Assembly (NCBI GenBank): GCA_003452185.1
Contig: DMJJ01000608.1
Coordinates: 1 to 16,825 of the forward strand
Source: Verrucomicrobiales bacterium
GTDB taxonomy: Bacteria > Verrucomicrobiota > Verrucomicrobiia > Limisphaerales > UBA11320
Direction: 5' to 3'
DNA length: 16,825 nucleotides
Part shown: positions 6,389-13,822 of the stretch, one piece after another
Layout: every line of letters begins with the position of its first letter
Position numbering within the stretch: position 1 is the first letter of the stretch
Position numbers and translations under genes: made by a program
Notes under the pieces: model-generated
What the model saw: the letters and a program-made list of their open reading frames with translations, nothing else
What the model was told of the DNA's origin: nothing
Database searches by the model: none

Positions 6389-9060
6389 GCGGCTTCGCCC
6401 GGGATGCTGGGCGACGGCGTGATGGGAAGTCGAACCGTAAAAAGAGCCCCTCCCCCCGGTCGGTTCTCGACCGACACCCCGCCACCCATGGCCTCGATGA
6501 AGCCCCGGACGATTGAGAGTCCGAGCCCTGTGCCGCCGGGGTGGGCACCGCTTGAGCGATAGAACTTGTCGAACACCCGGGGAAGGTCCGCCGCCGGGAT
6601 CCCCGGTCCGTGGTCCGACACGGTGAACATCAGGTGGGGGCCCGAGGCCCGCACCCCCAGTTCAATCCGGGAGCCCGCGGGGGTGTGGGCCCCGGCGTTG
6701 GAGAGGAGGTTGGCCAGCACCTGCTCCATCAGGACGAAGTCGCCCCGCACCAGCGGCAACCCCGGGGGGAGGCTCACCACCAGGGGGTGGGGGGATCCCA
6801 GGATGCCGGAGGATTGGATCGCCACGTGGCAGAGGTCGGCCGGGTCGCACCAGTCGATCCTCGGCTTGAGGTGACCGCTCTCCAGACGGGCGACATCGAG
6901 GAGGTTCCGGACGAGGCGGTTCAGGCGGCGCCCCGCCTGTTCGATTTCGCCCACCAGCCCGGTCTGTGCCTCGGTCAGGGGGGCCGACTCCCTGAGCGCC
7001 CCCGAGGCCGTGGTGATCACGGCCAGCGGGGTACGCAGCTCGTGCGACACCGAGTTGAGGAGCGTTTTTCCCAGCCGCTCCGACTCCTCAACGAGCCGGG
7101 TCCGTTGCTCCAGGTCGCGAAGTCGCTGGCGGTCGAGGACCAGCGCCACCTGGCGGATGAAGCTGTCGAGCAGAGTTCGTTGGGCGAGGGCCGGCTCCCC
7201 CTCCCCACGGAGCCGGAGTCCGACCACCCCGAGGCAGCCGGCCGGTGTTGTCAGCGGGAGGTAGAGGGCCCGGGCCGACGGGAGCGTGTCGGTCGAACGG
7301 CCCGCGGGCTTGGCGTTGAGCTGCACCCAGGCTGCGACGCTGAGCTCCTTCTCCGAGACCTCCAGCGTGCCGAACGGATAGGCCACAAGGGGGCCATCCC
7401 CAGGCTCCTCCGGGAGCAGGATGGCAACCTCGGCCTCAAACACCGCGCCCAGCTGGTGGACTGCCGCCCCGAGGAGCTCGGGCAGGTCCTTGCCCTCCGC
7501 CAGCTCGCGAGTCAGAAGGTAGAGGGCTGTCGCCTGGCGCTCCCGCTCCCTCTCCATCGCCTGCTGGGCCCGGAGCCGTGCGGTGACCTGTCCCATGGCG
7601 AGGGCCACCACGAAAAACATCCCGAACATCAGCCCATCCTGGAGGCTCGTGATGTAGAGGGTGTAGACCGGGGGGAGGAACAGATAGTTCCACAGGAGTG
7701 CGCTTCCCCCCGCGGCCACCAGGGTCGGGCCCCGCCCCACGAACAGGGCCAGGAGCACGACGCAGAGCAGGTAGATCAGTGACGGGGTGTAGTGGCCGGC
7801 CCACCCGCGAGCGAGCAGGTTCACGAGCGTTGCGGCCAGAAGCGTCGTGCCGGCGGCCGCATACTGGCGCCGGGTTGACCGAAGGTTGGGTTTCCATCGA
7901 AACGGCTGCCCGGGGCCGGCCTCCTTGTGGGCACGGACGCAGAGAATATCGATGTTCCCGCTTTCGCGAATCAACCGGTTGAGGACGGATCCGCCTCGCA
8001 GGACTTCGAGCAGCCGCCACCCGGATGGTTTGCCGACGACGATCTGGGAGACGTTGTGCTGGCGCGCGACCCGGAGCACGGCGGCGACGATGTCCTGGTC
8101 CGTGGTGGCGATCACCTCGGCCCCGAGCTCGCGAGCCAGCGTCAGGTTCGCGGTAAGCCGCCGCTGCTCGCGGTCGTCCAGCATCCGCCCGGTCTCCACG
8201 TACACGGCGAGCCACGGCGAGCCGAGGCTGTCGGCGAGGCGCCGGGTCCAGCGGGCCATCGACTCGGAGAGCGGGCTGGGGCTCAGGGCGACGAGCAGGC
8301 GCTGGCCGGTTTTCCAGACGGGGCCGATGGCATGCGCCGTCTGGAAGTTGCGGGTTTCCTGGGCCACGTGCTCCGCAGCGAGCCGGAGAGCCAGCTCCCG
8401 CAGGGCCGTCAGGTTTCCTTCCCGAAAGAACCCCTTCACCGCCTCGGCGGCCCGTTCCGGGACGTACACCTTCCCCTGGTCGAGCCGGGTGAGGAGCTCC
8501 GTGGGGGGGAGGTCCACCAGCTCAAACTCGGCCTCGTCCAGGAGGGAGTCCGGCACGGTCTCCCGCACCGAGGCCCCCGTGATCTCACGGACCGTCTCGG
8601 CCCGGCTTTCCACATGCTGGACGTTCAGGGTCGTGAAGACATGGATCCCCGCATCCAGCAGCTCCACCACATCCTGGTAGCGCTTGGGGTGCCGGGACCC
8701 CGGGGCGTTTGTGTGGGCAAGCTCATCCACCAGGGCGAGTCGGGGTCGACGGGCCAGCACGGCATCGAGGTCCATCTCGGTGAGGGCAACCCCCCGATGC
8801 TCGACCTCCCTGCGGGGGATGGCGGGCAACCCCGCCGTCAGGGCATCGGTCTCGGCCCTGCCATGGGTCTCCACATATCCGATGACCACGTCCTCCCCCT
8901 TTGCCAACTCGCGACGGGCGGCCTCGAGCATGGCGTAGGTTTTTCCCACGCCGGGGCACATCCCGAGGAAGACCCTGAGGCGTCCGCGACCTGCCTGCCT
9001 CCCGTCGCGGTGCAGTGCGGCGAGGAGCGCGTCGGGGTTTGGGCGGTTCTCGTCAGCCAC
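6385..9060 (-). CDS. kdpD: KdpD sensor histidine kinase
   Basis: An 891-residue membrane sensor kinase, very near the E. coli length (894), that controls KdpE in response to K+ limitation or osmotic change. Domains in order: KdpD N-terminal domain with Walker A GMCPGVGKT (about 33-41) and VDELAHTNAPGSRHPKRYQD; a universal-stress-protein-like domain (about 252-375); four closely spaced membrane segments (about 400-492, DUF4118 type); a GAF-like domain (about 510-645); HisKA with His673 in SHELRTPLA; and HATPase with DHGPGIP and GGTGLGLSIV. The start is GTG at 9060, since an in-frame TAG lies three codons upstream and a GGGTGA is about 5 nt before it. It follows kdpC by 41 nt and overlaps kdpE. 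All key residues seem present, so a functional kinase is expected. Confidence 0.97.
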   Translation of the reverse strand: MADENRPNPDALLAALHRDGRQAGRGRLRVFLGMCPGVGKTYAMLEAARRELAKGEDVVIGYVETHGRAETDALTAGLPAIPRREVEHRGVALTEMDLDAVLARRPRLALVDELAHTNAPGSRHPKRYQDVVELLDAGIHVFTTLNVQHVESRAETVREITGASVRETVPDSLLDEAEFELVDLPPTELLTRLDQGKVYVPERAAEAVKGFFREGNLTALRELALRLAAEHVAQETRNFQTAHAIGPVWKTGQRLLVALSPSPLSESMARWTRRLADSLGSPWLAVYVETGRMLDDREQRRLTANLTLARELGAEVIATTDQDIVAAVLRVARQHNVSQIVVGKPSGWRLLEVLRGGSVLNRLIRESGNIDILCVRAHKEAGPGQPFRWKPNLRSTRRQYAAAGTTLLAATLVNLLARGWAGHYTPSLIYLLCVVLLALFVGRGPTLVAAGGSALLWNYLFLPPVYTLYITSLQDGLMFGMFFVVALAMGQVTARLRAQQAMERERERQATALYLLTRELAEGKDLPELLGAAVHQLGAVFEAEVAILLPEEPGDGPLVAYPFGTLEVSEKELSVAAWVQLNAKPAGRSTDTLPSARALYLPLTTPAGCLGVVGLRLRGEGEPALAQRTLLDSFIRQVALVLDRQRLRDLEQRTRLVEESERLGKTLLNSVSHELRTPLAVITTASGALRESAPLTEAQTGLVGEIEQAGRRLNRLVRNLLDVARLESGHLKPRIDWCDPADLCHVAIQSSGILGSPHPLVVSLPPGLPLVRGDFVLMEQVLANLLSNAGAHTPAGSRIELGVRASGPHLMFTVSDHGPGIPAADLPRVFDKFYRSSGAHPGGTGLGLSIVRGFIEAMGGGVSVENRPGGGALFTVRLPITPSPSIPGEAA

Positions 9061-9101
9061 CGGATCACCCTAGTCGACAACCCCTGGAATGCCAATGCTG
9101 C

Positions 9102-9695
9102 TCATCGTGCCGGGGCTGAATCCAGGGCCCGGTTGAGCGTCATGAGGTTGACGCTCGGGTCGCCCAGGAGCCCCAGGTCCGGCGCGTGGGTGTGCCTCTG
9201 GATCAGTCGCTCGAGTTCCTTCAGGGGGAGCCGCCGCGCTGCCGCGACGCGCGGGGCCTGCAGCGCCGCGTTGCGGGGGCTGATGTGGGGGTCGAGCCCG
9301 CTCCCCGAGGCGGTCACAGCATCGGCCGGGACCGGATCCGAGGGCTTCAGGCCGTTCTCGGCCCGATACGCCGCAACGCGGTCCCGGATCGCGTCAGCCA
9401 GCTTCTGCGACGTCGGTCCCAGGTTGCTCCCGCCGGAGCTCGTGGCGTCGTAGCCGCTGGCTCCCGCGGCGGAGGGACGTGGATGGAAATACCCCGGTGC
9501 GGAGAACCCCTGGGCCAGGAGGGTTGATCCGCGCACCGCGCCGTCCGGGTCGCGGATCAGGCTTCCATTGGCGGCGGCCGGAAAAGCGGCCTGGGCGACT
9601 CCCCAGACGAGCAGCGGGTAGAGACCGCAGCAGACCAGGGAGAGGATGAGCGTGGCCGTGGCGGCGCGACGGAGTTCGATGAGGAGTGTTTTCAT
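9102..9695 (-). CDS. kdpC: KdpC, K+-transporting ATPase subunit C
   Basis: A 197-residue accessory subunit of the KdpFABC potassium pump, with one N-terminal transmembrane helix (about residues 12-36) and a periplasmic domain. Family hallmarks are ANGSLI, GSTLLAQGF, YFHPRPSA, GSNLGPTSQKL, PADAVTASGSGLDPHISP and the C-terminal DPSVNLMTLNRAL. KdpC is thought to stabilise the complex and increase K+ or ATP affinity. It starts at ATG 9695, three bases after the kdpB stop, and precedes kdpD by 41 nt. No unusual residues or truncation are seen. Confidence 0.96.
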   Translation of the reverse strand: MKTLLIELRRAATATLILSLVCCGLYPLLVWGVAQAAFPAAANGSLIRDPDGAVRGSTLLAQGFSAPGYFHPRPSAAGASGYDATSSGGSNLGPTSQKLADAIRDRVAAYRAENGLKPSDPVPADAVTASGSGLDPHISPRNAALQAPRVAAARRLPLKELERLIQRHTHAPDLGLLGDPSVNLMTLNRALDSAPAR

Positions 9696-9698
9696 GTG

Positions 9699-11741
9699 TT
9701 ACACCCAGTGAAGGGTTGTTATGGCCAGGTCGATGAGCTTGATTCCGGCGAACGGGACCAGGATTCCGCCAAGGCCATAGATCAGGAGGTTGCGGCGCAG
9801 GATGGAGAGGGCACCCGCCGGACGGTAGGCGACCCCGTGGAGCGCAAGGGGGATGAGCGCTATGATGATCAGAGCGTTGAAGATGATGGCGCTCAGGATC
9901 GCGCTGGAGGGGCTCTGGAGGTGCATGATGTTGAGAGGCGCGATCGCGGGGAAGGTTCCCATGAGCATGGCCGGAAGGATGGCAAAGTACTTCGCCACAT
10001 CGTTTGCGATGCTGAAGGTGGTCAGCGCGCCCCGGGTCATCAGGAGCTGTTTGCCGATCTCGACGATCTCGATGAGCTTGGTTGGGTTGCTGTCGAGGTC
10101 GACCATGTTTCCGGCCTCGCGTGCCGCCTGGGTGCCGGTGTTCATCGCGACGCCCACGTCGGCCTGGGCCAGGGCCGGGGCGTCGTTGGTTCCATCCCCC
10201 GTCATGGCCACGAGGTGGCCGGCCTCCTGCTCGGCACGGATCCGCTGGAGCTTGGCCTCCGGCGTGGCCTGCGCCATGAAGTCGTCCACCCCGGCCTCGG
10301 CGGCGATGGCCGCGGCGGTCAGCGGGTTGTCCCCCGTGATCATCACCGTCCGGATCCCCATTCGTCGCAGTTGCGCAAAGCGGTCCCGGATCCCCCCCTT
10401 GACCACGTCCTTGAGGTGGATGACCCCGAGGACCTCCCCTCCGTCGGACACGGCGAGGGGCGTGCCTCCGGCCCGGGAGACCTCCTGGACGATGCGGGCC
10501 ACCCCCTCTGGGTATTCACCGCCGAGCCCCTGGACGTGGGCGCGGACCGCGTCCGCCGCCCCTTTGCGGATGCTGCGCGGGGGACGCCCCTCCCCCGTCG
10601 GAAGATCGACTCCGCTCATGCGGGTCTGGGCCGTGAAGGGGATGAACCGCGCGTGGGGCCCCCCGAGTTCCCGTCCCCGGAGCTGGTAGCGCTCCTTGGC
10701 CAGGATGGCGATGCTCCGGCCTTCCGGGGTCTCGTCCGCCAGCGAGGCGAGTTGAGCCGCGTCGGCGAGGCGCTCCGCGGAGCCCCCCGGTGCGGGGAGA
10801 AACTCGGTCGCCATCCGGTTGCCGAAGGTGATGGTGCCGGTCTTGTCGAGCAGCAGCACATCGATGTCGCCGGCGGCCTCGACGGCGCGCCCCGAGGTGG
10901 CGAGGACGTTGCGGCGGATCAGCCGGTCGATGCCGCTGATGCCGATGGCGCTCAACAACCCTCCGATCGTGGTGGGAATGAGGCAGACGAGCAGCGCAAC
11001 CAGCACGGGGACCGGGAAGTTCATCGCCGAGTAGAGGCCGAACGGCTTGAGGGTGACGCACACCAGGAGGAACACCAGGGTCAGGGCCGAGAGGAGGATT
11101 GTGAGGGCAATTTCGTTGGGCGTTTTCTGTCGGCGGGCTCCCTCGACCATGGCGATCATGCGGTCGAGGAAGGTGTTTCCCCGCTCCGAGGTGATCCGGA
11201 TGACGATCCGGTCACTAATCACCTTGGTCCCGCCGGTGACGGCGCTGCGGTCGCCCCCGCTCTCCCGGATCACCGGGGCGGACTCCCCCGTGATGGCCGC
11301 CTCGTCCACGCTTGCTATCCCCTCGATGACCTCGCCGTCGCCCGGGATCACATCGCGCGCCTCGCACACGACCAGGTCCCCCTTCTGAAGCGCTGCCGCG
11401 GGGACTTTTTCCTCCGCCCCCCCGCGCAGCTGCCGGGCGAGGGCCTCTTTGCGCGACTTTCGCAGGCTGTCGGCCTGCGCCTTCCCGCGCCCCTCCGCGA
11501 CGGCCTCGGCGAAATTGGCGAACAGCACCGTGAACCAGAGCCACAGGGCGAGCTGGAGGGTGAACCCCCGTTCCGGGGCCGCGGCGCGGCAGGCCTCCAG
11601 GGTGGTGAGCAGGGCTCCGACCCCGGTTACAAACATCACGGGGTTTGAGATCATGAGCCGCGGGTGGAGTTTGCGAAACGCCTCGGCGACGGCAGGCCGG
11701 GCGATCGAGGGATCGAGAAGCGATGGGGCTGGGTGGGTCAT
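9699..11741 (-). CDS. kdpB: KdpB, P-type K+-transporting ATPase catalytic subunit
   Basis: A 680-residue P-type ATPase that drives K+ uptake through KdpA. Seen in order are membrane helices near residues 35-80, the actuator motif TGES (151-154), helices about 212-265, the phosphorylation motif DKTGTIT with Asp299, a nucleotide-binding domain with the KGAAD element, MITGDNPLTA, and the hinge GDGTNDAPAL before the last helices. The TGES serine is the residue reported to be inhibited by phosphorylation in E. coli, and it is conserved. ATG 11741 is chosen because the product then starts MTHPAPSLLDPSI like homologues; the frame is open further upstream but overlaps kdpA. It lies 26 nt after the kdpA stop, and kdpC follows after 3 nt. 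The start is preceded by GACCC and only a weak Shine-Dalgarno-like GGGAAG. Confidence 0.97.
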   Translation of the reverse strand: MTHPAPSLLDPSIARPAVAEAFRKLHPRLMISNPVMFVTGVGALLTTLEACRAAAPERGFTLQLALWLWFTVLFANFAEAVAEGRGKAQADSLRKSRKEALARQLRGGAEEKVPAAALQKGDLVVCEARDVIPGDGEVIEGIASVDEAAITGESAPVIRESGGDRSAVTGGTKVISDRIVIRITSERGNTFLDRMIAMVEGARRQKTPNEIALTILLSALTLVFLLVCVTLKPFGLYSAMNFPVPVLVALLVCLIPTTIGGLLSAIGISGIDRLIRRNVLATSGRAVEAAGDIDVLLLDKTGTITFGNRMATEFLPAPGGSAERLADAAQLASLADETPEGRSIAILAKERYQLRGRELGGPHARFIPFTAQTRMSGVDLPTGEGRPPRSIRKGAADAVRAHVQGLGGEYPEGVARIVQEVSRAGGTPLAVSDGGEVLGVIHLKDVVKGGIRDRFAQLRRMGIRTVMITGDNPLTAAAIAAEAGVDDFMAQATPEAKLQRIRAEQEAGHLVAMTGDGTNDAPALAQADVGVAMNTGTQAAREAGNMVDLDSNPTKLIEIVEIGKQLLMTRGALTTFSIANDVAKYFAILPAMLMGTFPAIAPLNIMHLQSPSSAILSAIIFNALIIIALIPLALHGVAYRPAGALSILRRNLLIYGLGGILVPFAGIKLIDLAITTLHWV

Positions 11742-11767
11742 GGGTCTTCCCGGGGTGGGGGTGTAGG

Positions 11768-13567
11768 TCAGTAAAGGCGGCCCTGCCCGGCGAGGAAGTG
11801 TTCCACGACGGGGCCGAGGGCCAGGGCGGGGAGGAAGTTCAGTGCGCCGATCAGCACCACGGTGCCGATCAGGAGCAGGATGAACGTCCCGCCGGAGACC
11901 GGGAACGTGCCGGCGCTGGCAGGGGCCAGCCGCTTCATTGCCAGGGAGCCGGCGATCGCCATGATCGGCACGATCATCAAAAACCGGCCCACGAGCATGG
12001 CAATCCCCAGGGTCACGTTGTACCAGGGAGTGTTGGTGGTGAGTCCTGCGAACGCGCTTCCGTTGTTTCCGGTGGCGGAGCTGAAGGCGTAGAGCATCTC
12101 GGAGAGCCCGTGCGGTCCGGGGTTGTTGAGCCCGGCGATTCCCCAGGGGCTCGCGGCCGCCCACGCCGTGAATCCAAGGATCGAGAGGGTCAGGATGAGC
12201 AGCGCGAGCATGGACATCTTGACCTCGTAGGCGCCGATCTTCTTGCCCAGATACTCGGGGGTGCGCCCCACCATGAGGCCAGCGATGAAGACCGCCAGAA
12301 TCACGAACACGAGCATCCCGTACAGGCCGGCCCCCACGCCCCCGACCACGACCTCCCCCAGCTCGATGTTAAACAGGGGTACCAGGCCTCCAAGCGGGGT
12401 GAACGAGTCGTGCATGGCGTTCACCGCGCCGCACGAGGCCGCGGTGGTGCTCGTCGCGAAGAGCGCCGAGTTGAAAATGCCGAACCGGACCTCCTTCCCC
12501 TCCATGTTTCCGTCCGCCGACGCCAGCCCCATGGCCTGGGTGCCGGGCGTTCCCCCCGCCTCGGCCCCCCAGCAGACCACCGCCCCTGCGACAAAGAGGG
12601 CCATCATGGCGGCCCAGACCGACCACCCGTGCGCCTGGTTGCCCGTCGTGCGTCCGAGGTAGTAGGTCAGTCCGCTGCCGATGGCGAAAATGGAGAGCAT
12701 CTGAAGAAAGTTGGAGAGAGGAGTGGGGTTCTCGTACGGGTGTGCGGCGTTGGCGTTTGCGTATCCGCCGCCGTTGGTCCCCAGCATCTTGATCGCCACC
12801 TGGGAGGCCATAGGCCCCTGGGCGATCACCTGCTCGGTGATCGTTTGAGCCTCGAGCAGCGGTTTGCCGTCGGTTCCCAGAAGCGTCTCCCCCTTGTCGT
12901 TCTTCTTCTCGACCTGAACGGTCATCGGCTCGATGAGGCGGGCTTTGGTGTACGGCGCAAAGTTCTGGATCATCCCCTGGGAAACCAGCACCAGCGCGAA
13001 AAGCGTGCAGGCCGGGAGCAGCAGGTAGTAGGTCGTGCGCACGAGGTCGACCCAGAAGTTTCCCAGCCGCGGGTTGGCATGCTGGGAAATCCCCCGGACG
13101 AGCGCTGCGGCGATCCCGATCCCCACCGCCGCGGATGTGAAATTGTGGAGGCTCAGGGCGAGCATCTGCGACAGGTAGGACATGGTTCCCTCGCCCCCGT
13201 AGCTTTGCCAGTTGGTGTTGGTGGTGAAGCTCACGGCGGTGTTGAACGCCAGGTCGGGGGAGAGCGGACCCAGCCCCTGGGGGTTCAGGGGCAGGAGGTG
13301 CTGTAGGCGGAGGAGGGCGTAGGTGAAGAGGCAGCTCACGACGCTCAGGAGGAGCATTCCCCGGGTGTATTCCCTCCAGGTCTGCCCCTGGGTCGGGTCG
13401 ATCCCAAGGATCCGGTAGGTCAGGCGCTCGAGCGGGCTGACAATGGGGTCCAGCCACGTCCGTCCCTTCGCGTCCAGGACCTGGACGAGATAGAGTCCGA
13501 TCGGCTTGGTGATCGCGGCGAGGATCGCCACGTAGAGCAGGAGCTGCAGCCAGTCTCTGGATTGCAT
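11768..13567 (-). CDS. kdpA: KdpA, potassium-translocating subunit
   Basis: A 599-residue polytopic membrane protein of the superfamily of K+ transporters that forms the selective K+ pathway of KdpFABC. The four pore-loop regions are recognisable: TNTNWQSYGGEG, TNGGGYANANAAHP, STTAASCGAVNAMHDS and SATGNNGSAFAGL. About ten hydrophobic helices are visible, starting with LLLYVAILAAITKPIGLYL. The length is normal (E. coli 557) with a somewhat longer loop containing KKNDKGETLLGTDG. The ATG at 13567 is 12 nt after the kdpF stop. It has a pyrimidine-rich leader (CCTCCTTCCC) with no Shine-Dalgarno sequence, so translation may be coupled to kdpF. kdpB follows after 26 nt. Confidence 0.97.
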   Translation of the reverse strand: MQSRDWLQLLLYVAILAAITKPIGLYLVQVLDAKGRTWLDPIVSPLERLTYRILGIDPTQGQTWREYTRGMLLLSVVSCLFTYALLRLQHLLPLNPQGLGPLSPDLAFNTAVSFTTNTNWQSYGGEGTMSYLSQMLALSLHNFTSAAVGIGIAAALVRGISQHANPRLGNFWVDLVRTTYYLLLPACTLFALVLVSQGMIQNFAPYTKARLIEPMTVQVEKKNDKGETLLGTDGKPLLEAQTITEQVIAQGPMASQVAIKMLGTNGGGYANANAAHPYENPTPLSNFLQMLSIFAIGSGLTYYLGRTTGNQAHGWSVWAAMMALFVAGAVVCWGAEAGGTPGTQAMGLASADGNMEGKEVRFGIFNSALFATSTTAASCGAVNAMHDSFTPLGGLVPLFNIELGEVVVGGVGAGLYGMLVFVILAVFIAGLMVGRTPEYLGKKIGAYEVKMSMLALLILTLSILGFTAWAAASPWGIAGLNNPGPHGLSEMLYAFSSATGNNGSAFAGLTTNTPWYNVTLGIAMLVGRFLMIVPIMAIAGSLAMKRLAPASAGTFPVSGGTFILLLIGTVVLIGALNFLPALALGPVVEHFLAGQGRLY

Positions 13568-13579
13568 GGGGAAGGAGGG

Positions 13580-13663
13580 TCAAAACTTCTCGGGACGGAG
13601 CATCGCCACCAGCAGGTAGCCCATGAGGAGGAGGGAGATCCCTCCGAGGAGTGAGGGACTCAT
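13580..13663 (-). CDS. kdpF: KdpF, small stabilising subunit of the K+ pump
   Basis: A 27-residue single-span membrane peptide that begins MSPSLLGG and ends MGYLLVAMLRPEKF. The Leu-rich helix and the end 'YLxxALxxPExF' are typical of KdpF (E. coli KdpF has 29 residues), which packs against KdpA and stabilises the complex. It is directly upstream of kdpA with a 12-nt gap. A GGGAGG Shine-Dalgarno sequence (minus strand, about 9 nt before ATG 13663) is the best ribosome site in this operon. The gene is easily missed because of its size. Confidence 0.93.
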   Translation of the reverse strand: MSPSLLGGISLLLMGYLLVAMLRPEKF

Positions 13664-13666
13664 GGG

Positions 13667-13750
13667 TCAAAGCCTCCCGCAGGCTTGCAGGTAGAGCCCG
13701 GCGAGTCCGAAGAATCCTGCGGTCAGTGCGACCATCAACGCGTCGTTCAT
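13667..13750 (-). CDS. Unrecognised 27-residue single-span membrane protein ahead of kdpF
   Basis: This ORF starts MNDALMVALTAGFF and ends GLYLQACGRL; TGA is 3 nt before the kdpF ATG. Residues 5-22 form one hydrophobic helix, and a Cys-Gly-Arg end would sit at a membrane face. Support is contextual: same strand, first in the kdp run, almost exactly abutting kdpF, similar size and topology. There is no clear Shine-Dalgarno sequence; the start context is GGGACC-ATG. From memory, short ORFs ending in a Cys-x-Arg-Leu motif occur ahead of kdpF in other phyla, but I cannot verify that here and know no assigned function. It could be a further small subunit, a modulator of KdpD, or a leader peptide for kdpF. 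A chance ORF is possible but unlikely given the spacing. Confidence 0.62.
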   Translation of the reverse strand: MNDALMVALTAGFFGLAGLYLQACGRL

Positions 13751-13784
13751 GGTCCCAATCTGCACCGGATCAGGGCCCGGGGGT

Positions 13785-13822
13785 AATCAACACCGCCTGC
13801 CCGGGCATCAAAAAGGTATCAA
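13785..13822 (-). promoter_or_regulatory. Candidate KdpE operator: three TTGAT direct repeats upstream of the kdp genes
   Basis: On the minus strand, TTGATA (13822-13817), TTGATG (13811-13806) and TTGATT (13790-13785) are direct repeats, with steps of 11 and 21 bp, so all lie on about one helical face. The first two are separated by the T-rich 5-mer CCTTT. As I recall, the E. coli KdpE site is TTTATA-N5-TTTACA with a T-rich spacer, giving the same 11-bp step and a similar C-rich right flank. The first repeat overlaps the hybrid-kinase stop codon. A palindrome TGCCCGGGCA lies at 13798-13807. No strong -35/-10 pair is seen; TTGATG with GATTAC at 17 bp is weak. Confidence 0.5.

Noticed and set aside
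6610..9453. Large plus-strand ORFs opposite kdpD and kdpC
   Set aside because: Mirror-frame artefacts of codon bias; kdpD is complete with all its motifs.
11742..12164. N-terminal extension of the kdpB frame into kdpA
   Set aside because: KdpB homology starts at MTHPAPSLLD (ATG 11741); the upstream part overlaps kdpA and is unlike KdpB.
9696..13306. 650- and 527-codon plus-strand ORFs opposite kdpB and kdpA
   Set aside because: Composition dominated by charged residues and Gly from antisense reading; no domain seen.
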